A DNA stretch of 64,000 nt from Natrinema ejinorense (GTDB lineage: Archaea; Halobacteriota; Halobacteria; Halobacteriales; Natrialbaceae): the NCBI RefSeq assembly GCF_002494345.1, contig NZ_NXNI01000001.1:620001-684000 (forward strand), in the 5' to 3' direction. This document shows, piece by piece, positions 50,144 through 59,623 of the stretch. The stretch's first letter is position 1. Every line of letters begins with the position of its first letter. The notes beneath the pieces were generated by a model. It did no database searches. It was not told the origin of the DNA and saw nothing but the letters and a program-made list of their open reading frames with translations. Made by a program: the position numbers and the translations under genes.

Positions 50144-50419
50144 ATGAACTACGAGCTGATCGCGTTCGCGCTGTTTGCCCTCGTGACGCTGGCCAGCGCG
50201 ATGGGTGTCGTGCTCATGCAGGACCCGTGGCATTCGGCGCTCCTGCTGGGCGTGGCGCTGCTTAGCGTGGCGGTCCACTACGTGATGCTGGCGGCGGAGT
50301 TCGTCGCCATGATGCAGGTCCTCGTCTACGTCGGCGGGGTCCTCGTCCTCATCACGTTCGCCGTCATGTTGACCCAGCGCGACGACACCGACGCTGACAC
50401 AGAGGTGGTACAGGCATGA
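50144..50419 (+). CDS. nuoJ1: Complex I subunit NuoJ, N-terminal half
   Basis: A 91-residue membrane protein with three helices matching the first part of NuoJ (MNYELIAFALFALVTLAS, then EFVAMMQVLVYVGGVLVLITF, the key pi-bulge helix TM3). It ends shortly after, with an acidic tail. The second half is a separate gene that overlaps it by 4 bp, so the two products together replace one NuoJ. Confidence 0.92.
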   Translation: MNYELIAFALFALVTLASAMGVVLMQDPWHSALLLGVALLSVAVHYVMLAAEFVAMMQVLVYVGGVLVLITFAVMLTQRDDTDADTEVVQA

Positions 50420-50853
50420 CGACCGGTCCGAAACTCCGACTCGGCAAGACGCTGGTCCCGGGACTACTCGCCGTCGGTCTGTTCGCGGTGATGGCGCTTA
50501 TCACTCTGAACACGACGTTCGAGCCGATGACCCGGGCTGCGGGGGCCGGTTTCCCCGAGAACGTCTCGATCACGGCCGAACTCGGGTACGCCCTGTTTGG
50601 CTTCGACGAGTTGCAGACGATCGGCGGCACCGAACCGTTCCTCGCCGCCGTCTTGCTCGTCGCCGTCGCACTCGACGCCGCACTCGACGCCTCGCTCGTC
50701 CTCGCGAAACGCGAGGAGGGCGGCGAACCCGTGTCCGCGCTCTCGAGCGCCGGCGAGGCCTCGAGTGGCAGTGAGGATGCAACGCCGGCCGTCGCCGACG
50801 GCGGTTCCCGGTCGGACAGCGGTTCGACCGAAACCGGAGGTGAGAGCCGATGA
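50416..50853 (+). CDS. nuoJ2: Complex I subunit NuoJ, C-terminal half
   Basis: A 145-residue protein with two hydrophobic segments (LVPGLLAVGLFAVMALITL and PFLAAVLLVAVALDAAL) that correspond to the last helices of NuoJ. The C-terminal 40 residues are Ser/Gly/Glu-rich and probably disordered. ATGA overlaps at both ends. Splitting of nuoJ is typical of haloarchaeal nuo operons. Confidence 0.85.
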   Translation: MTTGPKLRLGKTLVPGLLAVGLFAVMALITLNTTFEPMTRAAGAGFPENVSITAELGYALFGFDELQTIGGTEPFLAAVLLVAVALDAALDASLVLAKREEGGEPVSALSSAGEASSGSEDATPAVADGGSRSDSGSTETGGESR

Positions 50854-51155
50854 CCGTCGACGTACAGTACTACGTACTGTTGTCGATGGCCGTGTTCTGT
50901 ATCGGCCTGTTCGGGGTGCTGACGCGTCGCAACGCACTGTTGTTCCTGATGTCCGTCGAACTCATGTTGAACGCCGCGAATATCAATCTGATCGCGTTCG
51001 CGTTCTATCACGGCAACCTCACCGGCCAGCTGTTCGCGCTGTTTACGATGGCGCTGGCTGCCGCCGAGGTCGCCGTCGGGCTCGGGATCATCCTGGTGTT
51101 GTACCGTAACTTCCGTGACGTCGACGTCACGGTTCCAAGGACGATGAGGTGGTAA
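50850..51155 (+). CDS. nuoK: Complex I subunit NuoK
   Basis: A 101-residue membrane subunit with three helices. It contains the MSVELMLNAANIN segment with the conserved membrane Glu and ALAAAEVAVGLGIILVLYR with the second one, both on the proton pathway. It overlaps nuoJ2 and ends 1 nt before nuoL. Confidence 0.95.
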   Translation: MTVDVQYYVLLSMAVFCIGLFGVLTRRNALLFLMSVELMLNAANINLIAFAFYHGNLTGQLFALFTMALAAAEVAVGLGIILVLYRNFRDVDVTVPRTMRW

Positions 51156-51156
51156 G

Positions 51157-53205
51157 ATGGCAGCAACAGCAACAGGACCGTTCGGATTCGCACCGGCGAT
51201 CGCAGTGTTCCCGCTCGTGGCCTTCGTAATCGCGCTCCTCTTCGGGAAACGCCTGCCGAAAAAGGGCGCGATCCCGGGTATCCTCGCGACGGGGGGGTCG
51301 CTCGTGGTTTCGCTGGTTATGTTCGCGGCCGTCGCGGGCGGCGACGTCCATCACACGACGCTCTACGAGTGGACGGCCGGCGCTGCCGAGAGCGCCACCG
51401 GGGTCGAGACGATCGCGTTCTCCTTTGGGATCCTGATCGATCCGCTCTCGGCGCTCATGCTGGTGATCGTCTCGCTCGTCGCCTTGCTCGTCCACGTCTT
51501 CAGTCTCGGCTACATGAACGCCGAGGGAGAGACCGGGTTGCCGCGGTACTACGCCGAACTCGGCCTCTTTACGTTCAGCATGCTCGCGTTCGTCTTCGCG
51601 GACAACCTGCTGATGGCGTTTATGTTCTTCGAGCTCGTCGGCCTCTGTTCGTACCTGCTGATCGGGTTCTGGTTCCGGACGGAATCGGCCCCCTCGGCCG
51701 CGAAGAAGGCGTTCCTGGTCACCCGCTTCGGTGACTACTTCTTCCTGATCGGGGTCGTCGCCATCGCGGCGACGTTCGGCACGGTCGGCTTCGCCGGCGA
51801 GGAGTCGTTCGTCACCGCCGCCGAGACGGCGATCGACGACGGCACGACCCTGTTCGGCTTCGACGCCGAGACCTGGGTGACGATTACCGGACTGCTCGTC
51901 CTCGGCGGGGTGTTGGGCAAGTCCGCGCAGTTCCCCTTCCACACCTGGCTGCCCGACGCCATGGAGGGTCCGACCACCGTCTCCGCGCTCATTCACGCGG
52001 CGACGATGGTCGCGGCCGGGGTCTACCTGGTCGCCCGGATGTTCGGCTACTACGCGCTGAGTCCGACCGCGCTGACGATCATCGCCTTCGTCGGCGGCTT
52101 CACCGCCTTGTTCGCCGCGACCATGGCCGTCGTCAAAGACGACATCAAACAGGTGCTGGCGTACTCGACGATCAGCCAGTATGGCTACATGATGCTCGGT
52201 CTCGGCGTCGGCGGCTACGTCGCCGGCGTCTTCCACCTCATGAACCACGCCTTCTTCAAGGCCTTACTGTTCCTCGGTGCCGGTGCCGTCATCATCCTGA
52301 TGCACCACGAACAGGACATGTGGGAGATGGGCGGCCTCAAAGACAAAGCGCCCGTCACATACTACACGTTCCTCGCCGGCGCGCTCGCGCTCGCGGGGAT
52401 CGTCCCCTTCTCGGGCTTCTGGTCGAAAGACGAGGTGCTGTTCGATGCCCTGGCCGTCGGGTTGGAGCAGCCGATCATCCTCGCGGCCTACGCGATGGGG
52501 CTGCTCGCCGTGTTCTTCACCGGCTTCTACACGTTCCGGATGGTCTTCCTGACCTTCCACGGCGAACCCCGGACCGAGACGGCCGCCGATCCCCACGCGG
52601 TCGGCTGGGCCGTCAAGGTCCCGCTGCTCGCCCTCGGGACGCTCGCGGCCGTCGCCGGCTTCGCGAACCTCGCACCCGTCGCCGAACTGCTCCACGCCGA
52701 CATCACCTTCCTCGAGTCCTGGCTCGACGGCGAGTACGGCGCCGTCGAGGGGCTGACCTACCACGCGTACCACGAGACGGTCGCGTTCGAGGAGGGCGTC
52801 ATCGGCTCCGAGACGACGACGATGCTGCTGAGCGCGGGGCTGTCGCTCGGCCTCGCGCTGGCCGGCGCGTTCACGGCGCACACGCTCTACAACGTGCCCG
52901 AGCCGTCCCGTCACACGGCGAAACTCGGCGGCGCGTACCGCGTCCTGAAACACAACTACTATCAGGACGAGTACCAGGTCTGGCTCGCGGAGGGTCTGAC
53001 GCTGCCGCTGGCTCGAGCGGCCGATCGGTTCGATCAGACCGTCATCGACGGGGTCGTCAACGGCACGTCGACGGTGAGCCTGTTCGGCAGCAGTTGGATA
53101 AAGCGGCTGCAGACTGGTATCGTGACTAACTACGCGGCGTTGCTGGTGGCCGGATTCATCGGCTTACTGTTGCTGCTGGGCGCTCTCGGAGGGTGGTTCG
53201 TATGA
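51157..53205 (+). CDS. nuoL: Complex I antiporter-like subunit NuoL
   Basis: A 682-residue proton-pumping subunit, related to Mrp antiporters, with about 15-16 helices. It has FFELVGLCSYLLIGFW, the FPFHTWLPDAMEGPTTVSALIHAATMV region (cut here by function into the conserved Lys/His helices), and DDIKQVLAYSTISQYGYM. The long C-terminal amphipathic arm region is shorter than in E. coli. The stop overlaps nuoM. Confidence 0.95.
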   Translation: MAATATGPFGFAPAIAVFPLVAFVIALLFGKRLPKKGAIPGILATGGSLVVSLVMFAAVAGGDVHHTTLYEWTAGAAESATGVETIAFSFGILIDPLSALMLVIVSLVALLVHVFSLGYMNAEGETGLPRYYAELGLFTFSMLAFVFADNLLMAFMFFELVGLCSYLLIGFWFRTESAPSAAKKAFLVTRFGDYFFLIGVVAIAATFGTVGFAGEESFVTAAETAIDDGTTLFGFDAETWVTITGLLVLGGVLGKSAQFPFHTWLPDAMEGPTTVSALIHAATMVAAGVYLVARMFGYYALSPTALTIIAFVGGFTALFAATMAVVKDDIKQVLAYSTISQYGYMMLGLGVGGYVAGVFHLMNHAFFKALLFLGAGAVIILMHHEQDMWEMGGLKDKAPVTYYTFLAGALALAGIVPFSGFWSKDEVLFDALAVGLEQPIILAAYAMGLLAVFFTGFYTFRMVFLTFHGEPRTETAADPHAVGWAVKVPLLALGTLAAVAGFANLAPVAELLHADITFLESWLDGEYGAVEGLTYHAYHETVAFEEGVIGSETTTMLLSAGLSLGLALAGAFTAHTLYNVPEPSRHTAKLGGAYRVLKHNYYQDEYQVWLAEGLTLPLARAADRFDQTVIDGVVNGTSTVSLFGSSWIKRLQTGIVTNYAALLVAGFIGLLLLLGALGGWFV

Positions 53206-54725
53206 TGATCGAAGCACTGATCGCGGTCGCACTAATCGGCGCGCTGGTAACCTTCATCGCGCCGAATCGCATCGCCGGCAAGCTGGCCTTCGCCATCAGC
53301 CTCGTACCGGCGGCGCTCAGCCTCTGGCTGTTCGCCGCCTTCGACGGCAGCGGGAACGCCCTTCGCGACGGCGAACTGGCGTTCGAATCGCAAGCGGCGT
53401 GGCTCGAGGTCGGGAACTACTCGATCTCGTGGTTCGTCGGCCTCGATGGCATCAGCCTGCCGCTGGTCGTCCTGACGACGATCCTCTGTACGCTGGCGAT
53501 CGTCAGCTCCTGGACGCCCATCGACGAGCGCGAATCCCAGTTCTACGGGCTCATCCTCTTCATCGAGGCGAACCTGATCGGCGTCTTCGCGGCGCTGGAT
53601 TTCTTCCTCTGGTTCGTCTTCTGGGAGGCGGTCCTGATCCCGATGTATCTGCTGATCGGTATCTGGGGCGGCCCACGCCGGAAGTACGCCGCGATCAAGT
53701 TCTTCGTCTACACGAACGTGGCGTCGCTGGTGATGTTCGGTGCCTTCATCGCGCTCGTCTTCGGGCTCGGTGACTCGGTCACCTCCTTCGCGTTGCCCGA
53801 AATCACGACTGCGATGCTCGATGGCGGTCCCGAGGGCCTCTTCGGCCTCGGCGGGACGACGCTCGCCTCGGTCGTCTTCGTCGCGATGTTCCTCGGCTTC
53901 GCGGTGAAGGTGCCGATCGTCCCCTTCCACACGTGGCTGCCCGACGCCCACGTCGAGGCGCCGACGCCGGCATCGGTGTTGCTCGCCGGTGTCTTGCTGA
54001 AGATGGGGACATACGCCCTGCTTCGATTCAACTTCACGATGTTCCCCGATCAGGTGGCGACCTACGCGGTACCGATCGCGGCGATCGCCGTGATCAGCGT
54101 TATCTACGGCGCAATGTTGGCACTCGCCCAGACCGACCTCAAACGGATCGTCGCCTACTCTTCCGTGTCGTCGATGGGCTACGTCATCCTCGGGCTGGTC
54201 GCGTACACCCAGTTCGGGGTCGGCGGGGCGACCTTCCAGATGGTCTCGCACGGCCTGATCTCCGGGCTGATGTTCATGGCCGTCGGCGTCATCTACAACG
54301 CGACCCACACACGGATGGTTACCGACATGTCGGGAATGGCCGACCGAATGCCGATCGCAGTCGGTATTCTCATCGCCGGTGCCTTCGGCTATATGGGACT
54401 GCCGCTGATGAGCGGGTTCGCTGCCGAGTACTTCATCTTCTTCGGTGCCTTCGGGTCCGGAATCCCGTACGCACCACTGTTTACCGCGCTGGCGATGTTC
54501 GGCATCGTCATCGTCGCGGGCTACCTGCTCTTTGCGCTCCAGCGGACGGTGTTCGGACCGTACCGACTCGAAACCGACTACGAGGTGGGCCGCGCGCCCG
54601 TCCACGACGTCGCGTCGATGGTCGTGCTCCTGGGACTCATCATCGCCCTGGGCGTGGCTCCCGACCTGATCTTCGACATGATAACCGACGCAATCGATCC
54701 GATCGTCCAGGGAGGTGAGTTCTGA
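53202..54725 (+). CDS. nuoM: Complex I antiporter-like subunit NuoM
   Basis: A 507-residue membrane subunit with about 14 helices. It has FLWFVFWEAVLIPMYLLIG with the key Glu, VPFHTWLPDAHVEAPT and DLKRIVAYSSVSSMGYV, all typical of NuoM. Either of two consecutive ATG codons (53202, 53205) may start it. Its stop shares a base with the nuoN start (TGATG). Confidence 0.95.
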   Translation: MMIEALIAVALIGALVTFIAPNRIAGKLAFAISLVPAALSLWLFAAFDGSGNALRDGELAFESQAAWLEVGNYSISWFVGLDGISLPLVVLTTILCTLAIVSSWTPIDERESQFYGLILFIEANLIGVFAALDFFLWFVFWEAVLIPMYLLIGIWGGPRRKYAAIKFFVYTNVASLVMFGAFIALVFGLGDSVTSFALPEITTAMLDGGPEGLFGLGGTTLASVVFVAMFLGFAVKVPIVPFHTWLPDAHVEAPTPASVLLAGVLLKMGTYALLRFNFTMFPDQVATYAVPIAAIAVISVIYGAMLALAQTDLKRIVAYSSVSSMGYVILGLVAYTQFGVGGATFQMVSHGLISGLMFMAVGVIYNATHTRMVTDMSGMADRMPIAVGILIAGAFGYMGLPLMSGFAAEYFIFFGAFGSGIPYAPLFTALAMFGIVIVAGYLLFALQRTVFGPYRLETDYEVGRAPVHDVASMVVLLGLIIALGVAPDLIFDMITDAIDPIVQGGEF

Positions 54726-56266
54726 TGGCGGTTCTGCAACTTCCCGAGTGGACGGCACTCGCCCCGGCGCTCATCCTGGCAGGGACGGCACTAATCCTGT
54801 TCCTGATAGATAGCATCGACCCCCACTCGACGAATCGCACGCTGCTGGCCGGCACCGCCGTCCTCGGCTCGCTGTCGTCGCTGGCCGTCGCCGTCTGGTA
54901 CACCGCCGCCGGCGTCGGCGCGACGGGGATCGACAACTATGGCGTCATCGACCTGCTGGGCGGCCAGTTCGTCGTCGACCAACTGGCGCTGTACTTCATG
55001 ATCATCATCGCGGTCGTCACCGCCCTCGTCGCGGTCGCGAGCCACGATTACCTTCGGGATCACACCTACCAGGCCGAGTACTACTCGCTGGTCATGCTTG
55101 CCGCGACCGGGATGTCGACGATGGCCGCCTCGAACAGCCTCGTGACGATCTTCATCGCGCTCGAGTTGACGAGCCTGCCGTCGTACGCGCTCGTCGCGAT
55201 CTTGAAGGACAACCGCGGCAGCGTCGAGGCCGGCCTGAAGTACTTCCTGATCGGGGCCGTTTCCTCGGCGATCTTCGTCTACGGCGTGAGTCTCGTCTAC
55301 GGCGCGACCGGCTCCTTGCAACTCACGAATATCGCTGCGGTTCTCGAGAGCGGTGACGGGGCCGTCGCCGAGATGGACGGCCTGCTCGGACTCGGCATCC
55401 TCATGTTGATCGGCGGCATCGCGTTCAAGACCGCGAGCGTGCCCTTCCACTTCTGGGCCCCCGAGGCCTACGAGGGCGCGCCCGCGCCGATCGCCGCGTT
55501 CCTCTCCTCGGCCTCGAAGGCCGCCGGCTTCGTGCTCGCCTTCCGCGTGTTCACGACGGCGTTCCCGCTCGAGGCGACGACGGCCGTCATCGGCGTCGAC
55601 TGGACGCTGGCGTTCGTGATCCTCGCGATCGTCACCATGACGGTCGGGAACTTCGCGGCGGCGACCCAGGAGAACGTCAAGCGGATGCTCGCCTACTCCT
55701 CGATCGGCCACGCCGGCTACGTGCTGATCGGGCTCGCGGGTCTCTCCGCGGACGGCGGCGAACTCGTCATGGGCGCGGCCATGATGCACCTGCTGGTCTA
55801 TGGCTTCATGAACACGGGCGCGTTCCTGTTCGTCGGGCTGGCGGAGTACTGGGGCGTCGGCCGGGCCTTCGAGGACTACAACGGCCTCTCGACGCAGGCT
55901 CCGTTCGCCTGCGGGGCGATGGCGATCTTCATGTTCAGCCTCGCGGGCGTCCCGCCCTTCGGCGGCTTCTGGAGCAAGTATCTCCTCTACAGCGCGACGC
56001 TCGAGGCGGCCGCGGACAACACCGTCTTGCTCGTCCTCGCGGCCGCGCTGGTGATCAACAGTGCGCTCTCGCTGTACTACTACTCGCGGCTGGTCAAGGC
56101 CCTCTGGATCGAGGAGCCGATTCTCGACCGGGACTCCCTCGCCCAGCCGACGGCGCTCTACGCGGCGATCGTCGCCGCCGCCGTGATGACGGTAGTCATC
56201 CTGCCGGCGTTCGGCCCGATCGCCGACGCCGCGACCGAGGCGGCGGCCGCGATCGTCACGCAATAG
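54725..56266 (+). CDS. nuoN: Complex I antiporter-like subunit NuoN
   Basis: A 513-residue membrane subunit with about 14 helices, last gene of the operon. It has FIALELTSLPSYALVAI, VPFHFWAPEAYEGAPAPI and NVKRMLAYSSIGHAGYVLIG. The operon ends here: no nuoEFG (the NADH dehydrogenase module) follows, so the electron donor is not evident from the window. A 132-bp gap precedes the next gene. Confidence 0.95.
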   Translation: MAVLQLPEWTALAPALILAGTALILFLIDSIDPHSTNRTLLAGTAVLGSLSSLAVAVWYTAAGVGATGIDNYGVIDLLGGQFVVDQLALYFMIIIAVVTALVAVASHDYLRDHTYQAEYYSLVMLAATGMSTMAASNSLVTIFIALELTSLPSYALVAILKDNRGSVEAGLKYFLIGAVSSAIFVYGVSLVYGATGSLQLTNIAAVLESGDGAVAEMDGLLGLGILMLIGGIAFKTASVPFHFWAPEAYEGAPAPIAAFLSSASKAAGFVLAFRVFTTAFPLEATTAVIGVDWTLAFVILAIVTMTVGNFAAATQENVKRMLAYSSIGHAGYVLIGLAGLSADGGELVMGAAMMHLLVYGFMNTGAFLFVGLAEYWGVGRAFEDYNGLSTQAPFACGAMAIFMFSLAGVPPFGGFWSKYLLYSATLEAAADNTVLLVLAAALVINSALSLYYYSRLVKALWIEEPILDRDSLAQPTALYAAIVAAAVMTVVILPAFGPIADAATEAAAAIVTQ

Positions 56267-56363
56267 CTCCTGCCAGTCAGTGCCCGCCCAGCCACACGGC
56301 GGGTCGCTGCCGGGCCGGGTCCCAGTGTCAGCGGACCCTACGAGGTGCCGACGAACGACCCGG

Positions 56364-56374
56364 TAGCTTTTACC
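56364..56374 (+). promoter_or_regulatory. Promoter of the DHH phosphoesterase gene
   Basis: The sequence agcttttaccg lies about 29 nt before the ATG at 56399 and marks a separate transcription unit after the nuo operon. Confidence 0.45.
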
Positions 56375-56398
56375 GGCCGGGGTTGCAAGCCGCGATAA

Positions 56399-57898
56399 AT
56401 GGGTTTCCGGCTGGTGCTTGGCTGCGGGACTGTCTGTCGACAGGTGACGGAGCGGCTGCCAGATCGCGACGGGGATCGATCGCTCGTCATCACCGACGAC
56501 GAAAGCACCGTCGAGACGTTGCGCGAGGAGAGCGTGCCGGCCCGCGACGCCGACCCCACCGATCCCGCGACCATCGCGAACGTCGACCGGCCGGACCTGA
56601 TCTTCGTCGCCAGCGACCGTACGGACGTCAACCGGGCCACGCTCGAGGCCGCTCGGGACCGCTTCCCCGAGGCGGTGATCGTCGCCTATCTGGGCGGGAA
56701 CGCGACGGCTACGGATCGCGATCGGTTCGACGAACTCGCCGACGCCGTCGTCGATCCCGACGGCGCTATCGCCGCGCAGGTACTCGACGACGCGGCGAGC
56801 CCCTCGGCCGAGGCCGCGATCGAACTCCGGGAGTACCTCACGGGGATCGACGGCCGACTGGCGGTCGTGGCCCACGACAACCCGGACCCGGACGCGATCG
56901 CGAGTGCCGTCGCGCTCGTAGACATCGCCGAGTCGGTCGGCGTCGACGCCGACGCCTGCTACTTCGGCGAGATCTCTCACCAGGAGAACCGGGCGATGGT
57001 CAACCTGCTCGACCTCGACCTTCGAAACCTGGCTCCCGATGCGTCGATCTCGGAGTACTCGGCCTTCGCGCTGGTCGATCACTCCCGCCCCGGCGTCAAC
57101 GATCAGCTCCCCGAGGACCTCCACGTGGATATCGTCATCGATCACCATCCGCCTCGAGGCCCGGTTCCCGGCGAGTTCGTCGACCTTCGGCAGGGAGCGG
57201 GCGCAACCAGTACGATCCTGGCCGAGTACCTCGATCGGTTCGACCTCTCGTTCGACGTCTCGACCGCGACGGCGCTGCTGTACGGGATTCGGATCGATAC
57301 GAACGACTTCACTCGAGAGGTCTCTCCCGACGACTTTCGGGCCGCGTCGCTGTTGTGGCCCCACGTCGATAGTTCGCTGCTCGATCAGATCGAACAGCCC
57401 TCGCTCGAGGGCGAGACCCTCGAGACGATCGCCAAGGCGATCAAGAACCGAGTCCAGCGCGGGTCGGTTGCGGTCGCGAGCGTCGGGCGCATCGGTGATC
57501 GAGATGCGTTACCCCAGGCGGCCGATCAGTTGCTCACGATGGACGGCATCGAAACGACGCTCGTCTTTGGCTTCAACGACGAGATGGTGTTCCTGTCGGC
57601 CCGGTCGCGGGCCGCCGACGTCGATCTCGGAGAGACGCTTCGGGACGGATTCGACCGGATCGGCAGCGCGGGCGGTCACGCCGACATGGCGGGTGCACAA
57701 CTCGAGATAGGCATCTTGGGCAGTGCCGACGACGAGGGGGAGGTCGAGTCGATCGTCAGCGTGGTCGAAGAGGTGATCACGAACCGCTTTTTCGAGGCGA
57801 TCGACACGCGGCCGGGGGTTCCGGTCGGCGCGTACACCCAGACCAGCGAGTGGCTGTTCACCCAGCGGGGCGAGCGAGACGACGGCGAGTCGGCGTAA
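56399..57898 (+). CDS. DHH-family phosphoesterase with Rossmann-like N-domain
   Basis: A 499-residue protein. Residues about 1-120 resemble a TrkA-N/Rossmann fold (RLVLGCGTVCRQV, DLIFVASDRTDVN) without a full glycine motif. Residues about 155-460 hold the DHH phosphoesterase: VVAHDNPDPDAIASA (motif I Asp residues), ALVDHSRPG, VIDHHPP (DHH) and the C-terminal DHHA1 signature GSAGGHADMAGAQ. Members hydrolyse oligonucleotides or cyclic dinucleotides. Substrate here unknown; the fusion is common in haloarchaea. Confidence 0.88.
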   Translation: MGFRLVLGCGTVCRQVTERLPDRDGDRSLVITDDESTVETLREESVPARDADPTDPATIANVDRPDLIFVASDRTDVNRATLEAARDRFPEAVIVAYLGGNATATDRDRFDELADAVVDPDGAIAAQVLDDAASPSAEAAIELREYLTGIDGRLAVVAHDNPDPDAIASAVALVDIAESVGVDADACYFGEISHQENRAMVNLLDLDLRNLAPDASISEYSAFALVDHSRPGVNDQLPEDLHVDIVIDHHPPRGPVPGEFVDLRQGAGATSTILAEYLDRFDLSFDVSTATALLYGIRIDTNDFTREVSPDDFRAASLLWPHVDSSLLDQIEQPSLEGETLETIAKAIKNRVQRGSVAVASVGRIGDRDALPQAADQLLTMDGIETTLVFGFNDEMVFLSARSRAADVDLGETLRDGFDRIGSAGGHADMAGAQLEIGILGSADDEGEVESIVSVVEEVITNRFFEAIDTRPGVPVGAYTQTSEWLFTQRGERDDGESA

Positions 57899-57967
57899 TC
57901 GGTGTGGGTGCCAGCGGCGCGGACCGTCAGTGACAGTCCTTTTGCGCGGGGCTCTCGTAGTTCGGGT

Positions 57968-58801
57968 ATGGAAGTCGCGTCGGACCGGACGAAGCCGAAG
58001 GTCGAAGACTACATGACGCGTGACGTGGCGACGGTGTCGCCCGACGAGACCGTCGGCGACGTTTCGACGCGGATCGCCGAAAGCGAGGAACACAGCGGCT
58101 TTCCGGTCTGCGATCGACGCCGCGTCGAGGGGTTCGTCAGCGCCCGCGATCTGCTGCTCGCGGACGACGACGATCCGATCTTTACCGTCATGGCGACCGA
58201 TCTGCTCGTCGCCCATCCCGAAATGAAGGTGACGGACGCCGCACGCGTGATCCTGCGGTCCGGCATCCAGAAACTCCCCGTCGTCGACGACGCGGGCAAC
58301 CTCGTGGGGATCATCTCCAACGCCGACGTCATCCGCAGCCAGATCGAACGCGCGACCCCCGAGAAGGTCGGCAAACTCATGCGAACGCTCGAGCAGATCC
58401 ACGAGATCGAACTGACGGAGGAGCGACGAACGGTTCCCCTCTCGGAGCTGACGCCGACGCAGGGCCGGGTCTACGCCGACGAACTCGAGGGACGGCGGTA
58501 CGAACTCGAGCGTGGGCTGGCCGAACCGTTAGTGGTAATCGACAACGATGGCACGCTCCTGTTGGCGGACGGCCATCACCGCGTGCTCGCGGCCGACAGG
58601 TTGGATATCGACGAGATGGATGCCTACGTTATCGTCATCGACCAGGAGATCGATCTGGGGATGGCACGGACGGCCGAAAAGGAGGAGCTAGAGCGGATCG
58701 ACGACATCGACGTCGTCGACTACGCGCGCCATCCGCTGGTCCAGACGACGAAGCGACTCCAGTCCAGGAGCGGAAGCGACGACGACGACGGACTGGTGTA
58801 G
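57968..58801 (+). CDS. CBS-domain and ParB-like protein
   Basis: A 277-residue protein with a CBS pair (about 10-130: VEDYMTRDVATVSPDETVGD, KLPVVDDAGNLVGIIS) that probably binds an adenine nucleotide. A ParB/Srx-like domain follows (about 155-245: LSELTPTQGRVY, LVVIDNDGTLLLADGHHRVLAA). The pairing suggests an energy-sensing regulator or kinase-like Srx-fold enzyme. The ATG at 57968 is chosen because the upstream codons are not conserved-looking. Confidence 0.85.
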   Translation: MEVASDRTKPKVEDYMTRDVATVSPDETVGDVSTRIAESEEHSGFPVCDRRRVEGFVSARDLLLADDDDPIFTVMATDLLVAHPEMKVTDAARVILRSGIQKLPVVDDAGNLVGIISNADVIRSQIERATPEKVGKLMRTLEQIHEIELTEERRTVPLSELTPTQGRVYADELEGRRYELERGLAEPLVVIDNDGTLLLADGHHRVLAADRLDIDEMDAYVIVIDQEIDLGMARTAEKEELERIDDIDVVDYARHPLVQTTKRLQSRSGSDDDDGLV

Positions 58802-58957
58802 ACGAGAGCGATCACGACGCGTCTCGAGGGGTTCCGCGTCGGAACGGCTGGTGCTACTCCCGCGTCCGAGCAGTGTTCACGGTCGGTATCTCGCTTTCGC
58901 TGTCGTCGCCACAAAGGTTTAACTCCGCGCGAACCCTCCTCCTGTACGAGTAGACAC

Positions 58958-59599
58958 ATGAGTTCCGACGATACTGACGAGCATCCGGTCGACGGGACAG
59001 AGGAGGACGAGGAACCGATCGAGGGACCGGACGACTTCTTCGCAGACGACGGGGAAGGCGTCGGCCGAGCGCCGACCGCCGAGGAACTCGACCAGCGAAT
59101 CGTCGACCTGCTCTCGTGGATCTTGGACACGGAGACCCGCGCGAAGATCTACGTGTATCTGCTGGCAAACCCCGGGAGCACTTCCGAGGAGGTCGCGAAG
59201 GGGACCGGTCTCTACCCGAGTACCGTCCGCGAAGCGCTCGCGGAACTCCACGACGAAGACCGCGTGACACGAGAGAAACGGGCCAGCGACGGTGCCGGGA
59301 ACAACCCCTACGAGTACGCGGCGATCCAGCCGAGCGAACTCGTCGGCGGCGTCGTCGACCAGGTCCAGCACGAACTGAACACCATCTTTCGGCTCGATCG
59401 CGTCCTCGACCGGGAGCCCGACCGGGAGTCGAGCCCCGACCTCGAGGACGACGTCGAACCGGTCACGATCACCGTCGACGACACGGCTCCGACGGCGGAC
59501 ACCGATGCCGATTCGGACGATGAATCGGGGACCGACGGCGACGTCATCGAGTTCGACGACGACGGCGATGCCGACGACGATCACAGTCAACCGACCTGA
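58958..59599 (+). CDS. Winged-helix transcriptional regulator
   Basis: A 213-residue protein with an acidic N-terminal 40 residues, a winged helix at about 48-120 (ILDTETRAKIYVYLLANPG, SEEVAKGTGLYPSTVREAL, DDEDR wing region) and a very acidic, probably disordered tail. The family is a conserved haloarchaeal MarR/TrmB-like regulator of unknown target. A ggtttaac element lies about 38 nt upstream. Confidence 0.82.
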   Translation: MSSDDTDEHPVDGTEEDEEPIEGPDDFFADDGEGVGRAPTAEELDQRIVDLLSWILDTETRAKIYVYLLANPGSTSEEVAKGTGLYPSTVREALAELHDEDRVTREKRASDGAGNNPYEYAAIQPSELVGGVVDQVQHELNTIFRLDRVLDREPDRESSPDLEDDVEPVTITVDDTAPTADTDADSDDESGTDGDVIEFDDDGDADDDHSQPT

Positions 59600-59623
59600 T
59601 CCGGTCGGTCGGTTTCGGATTAC

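Noticed and set aside
54791-57364. Very long minus-strand open frame opposite nuoN and the DHH gene
   Set aside because: It is antisense to two well-supported genes, has low-complexity Arg/Asp-rich content and reflects the high GC third position of the real genes.
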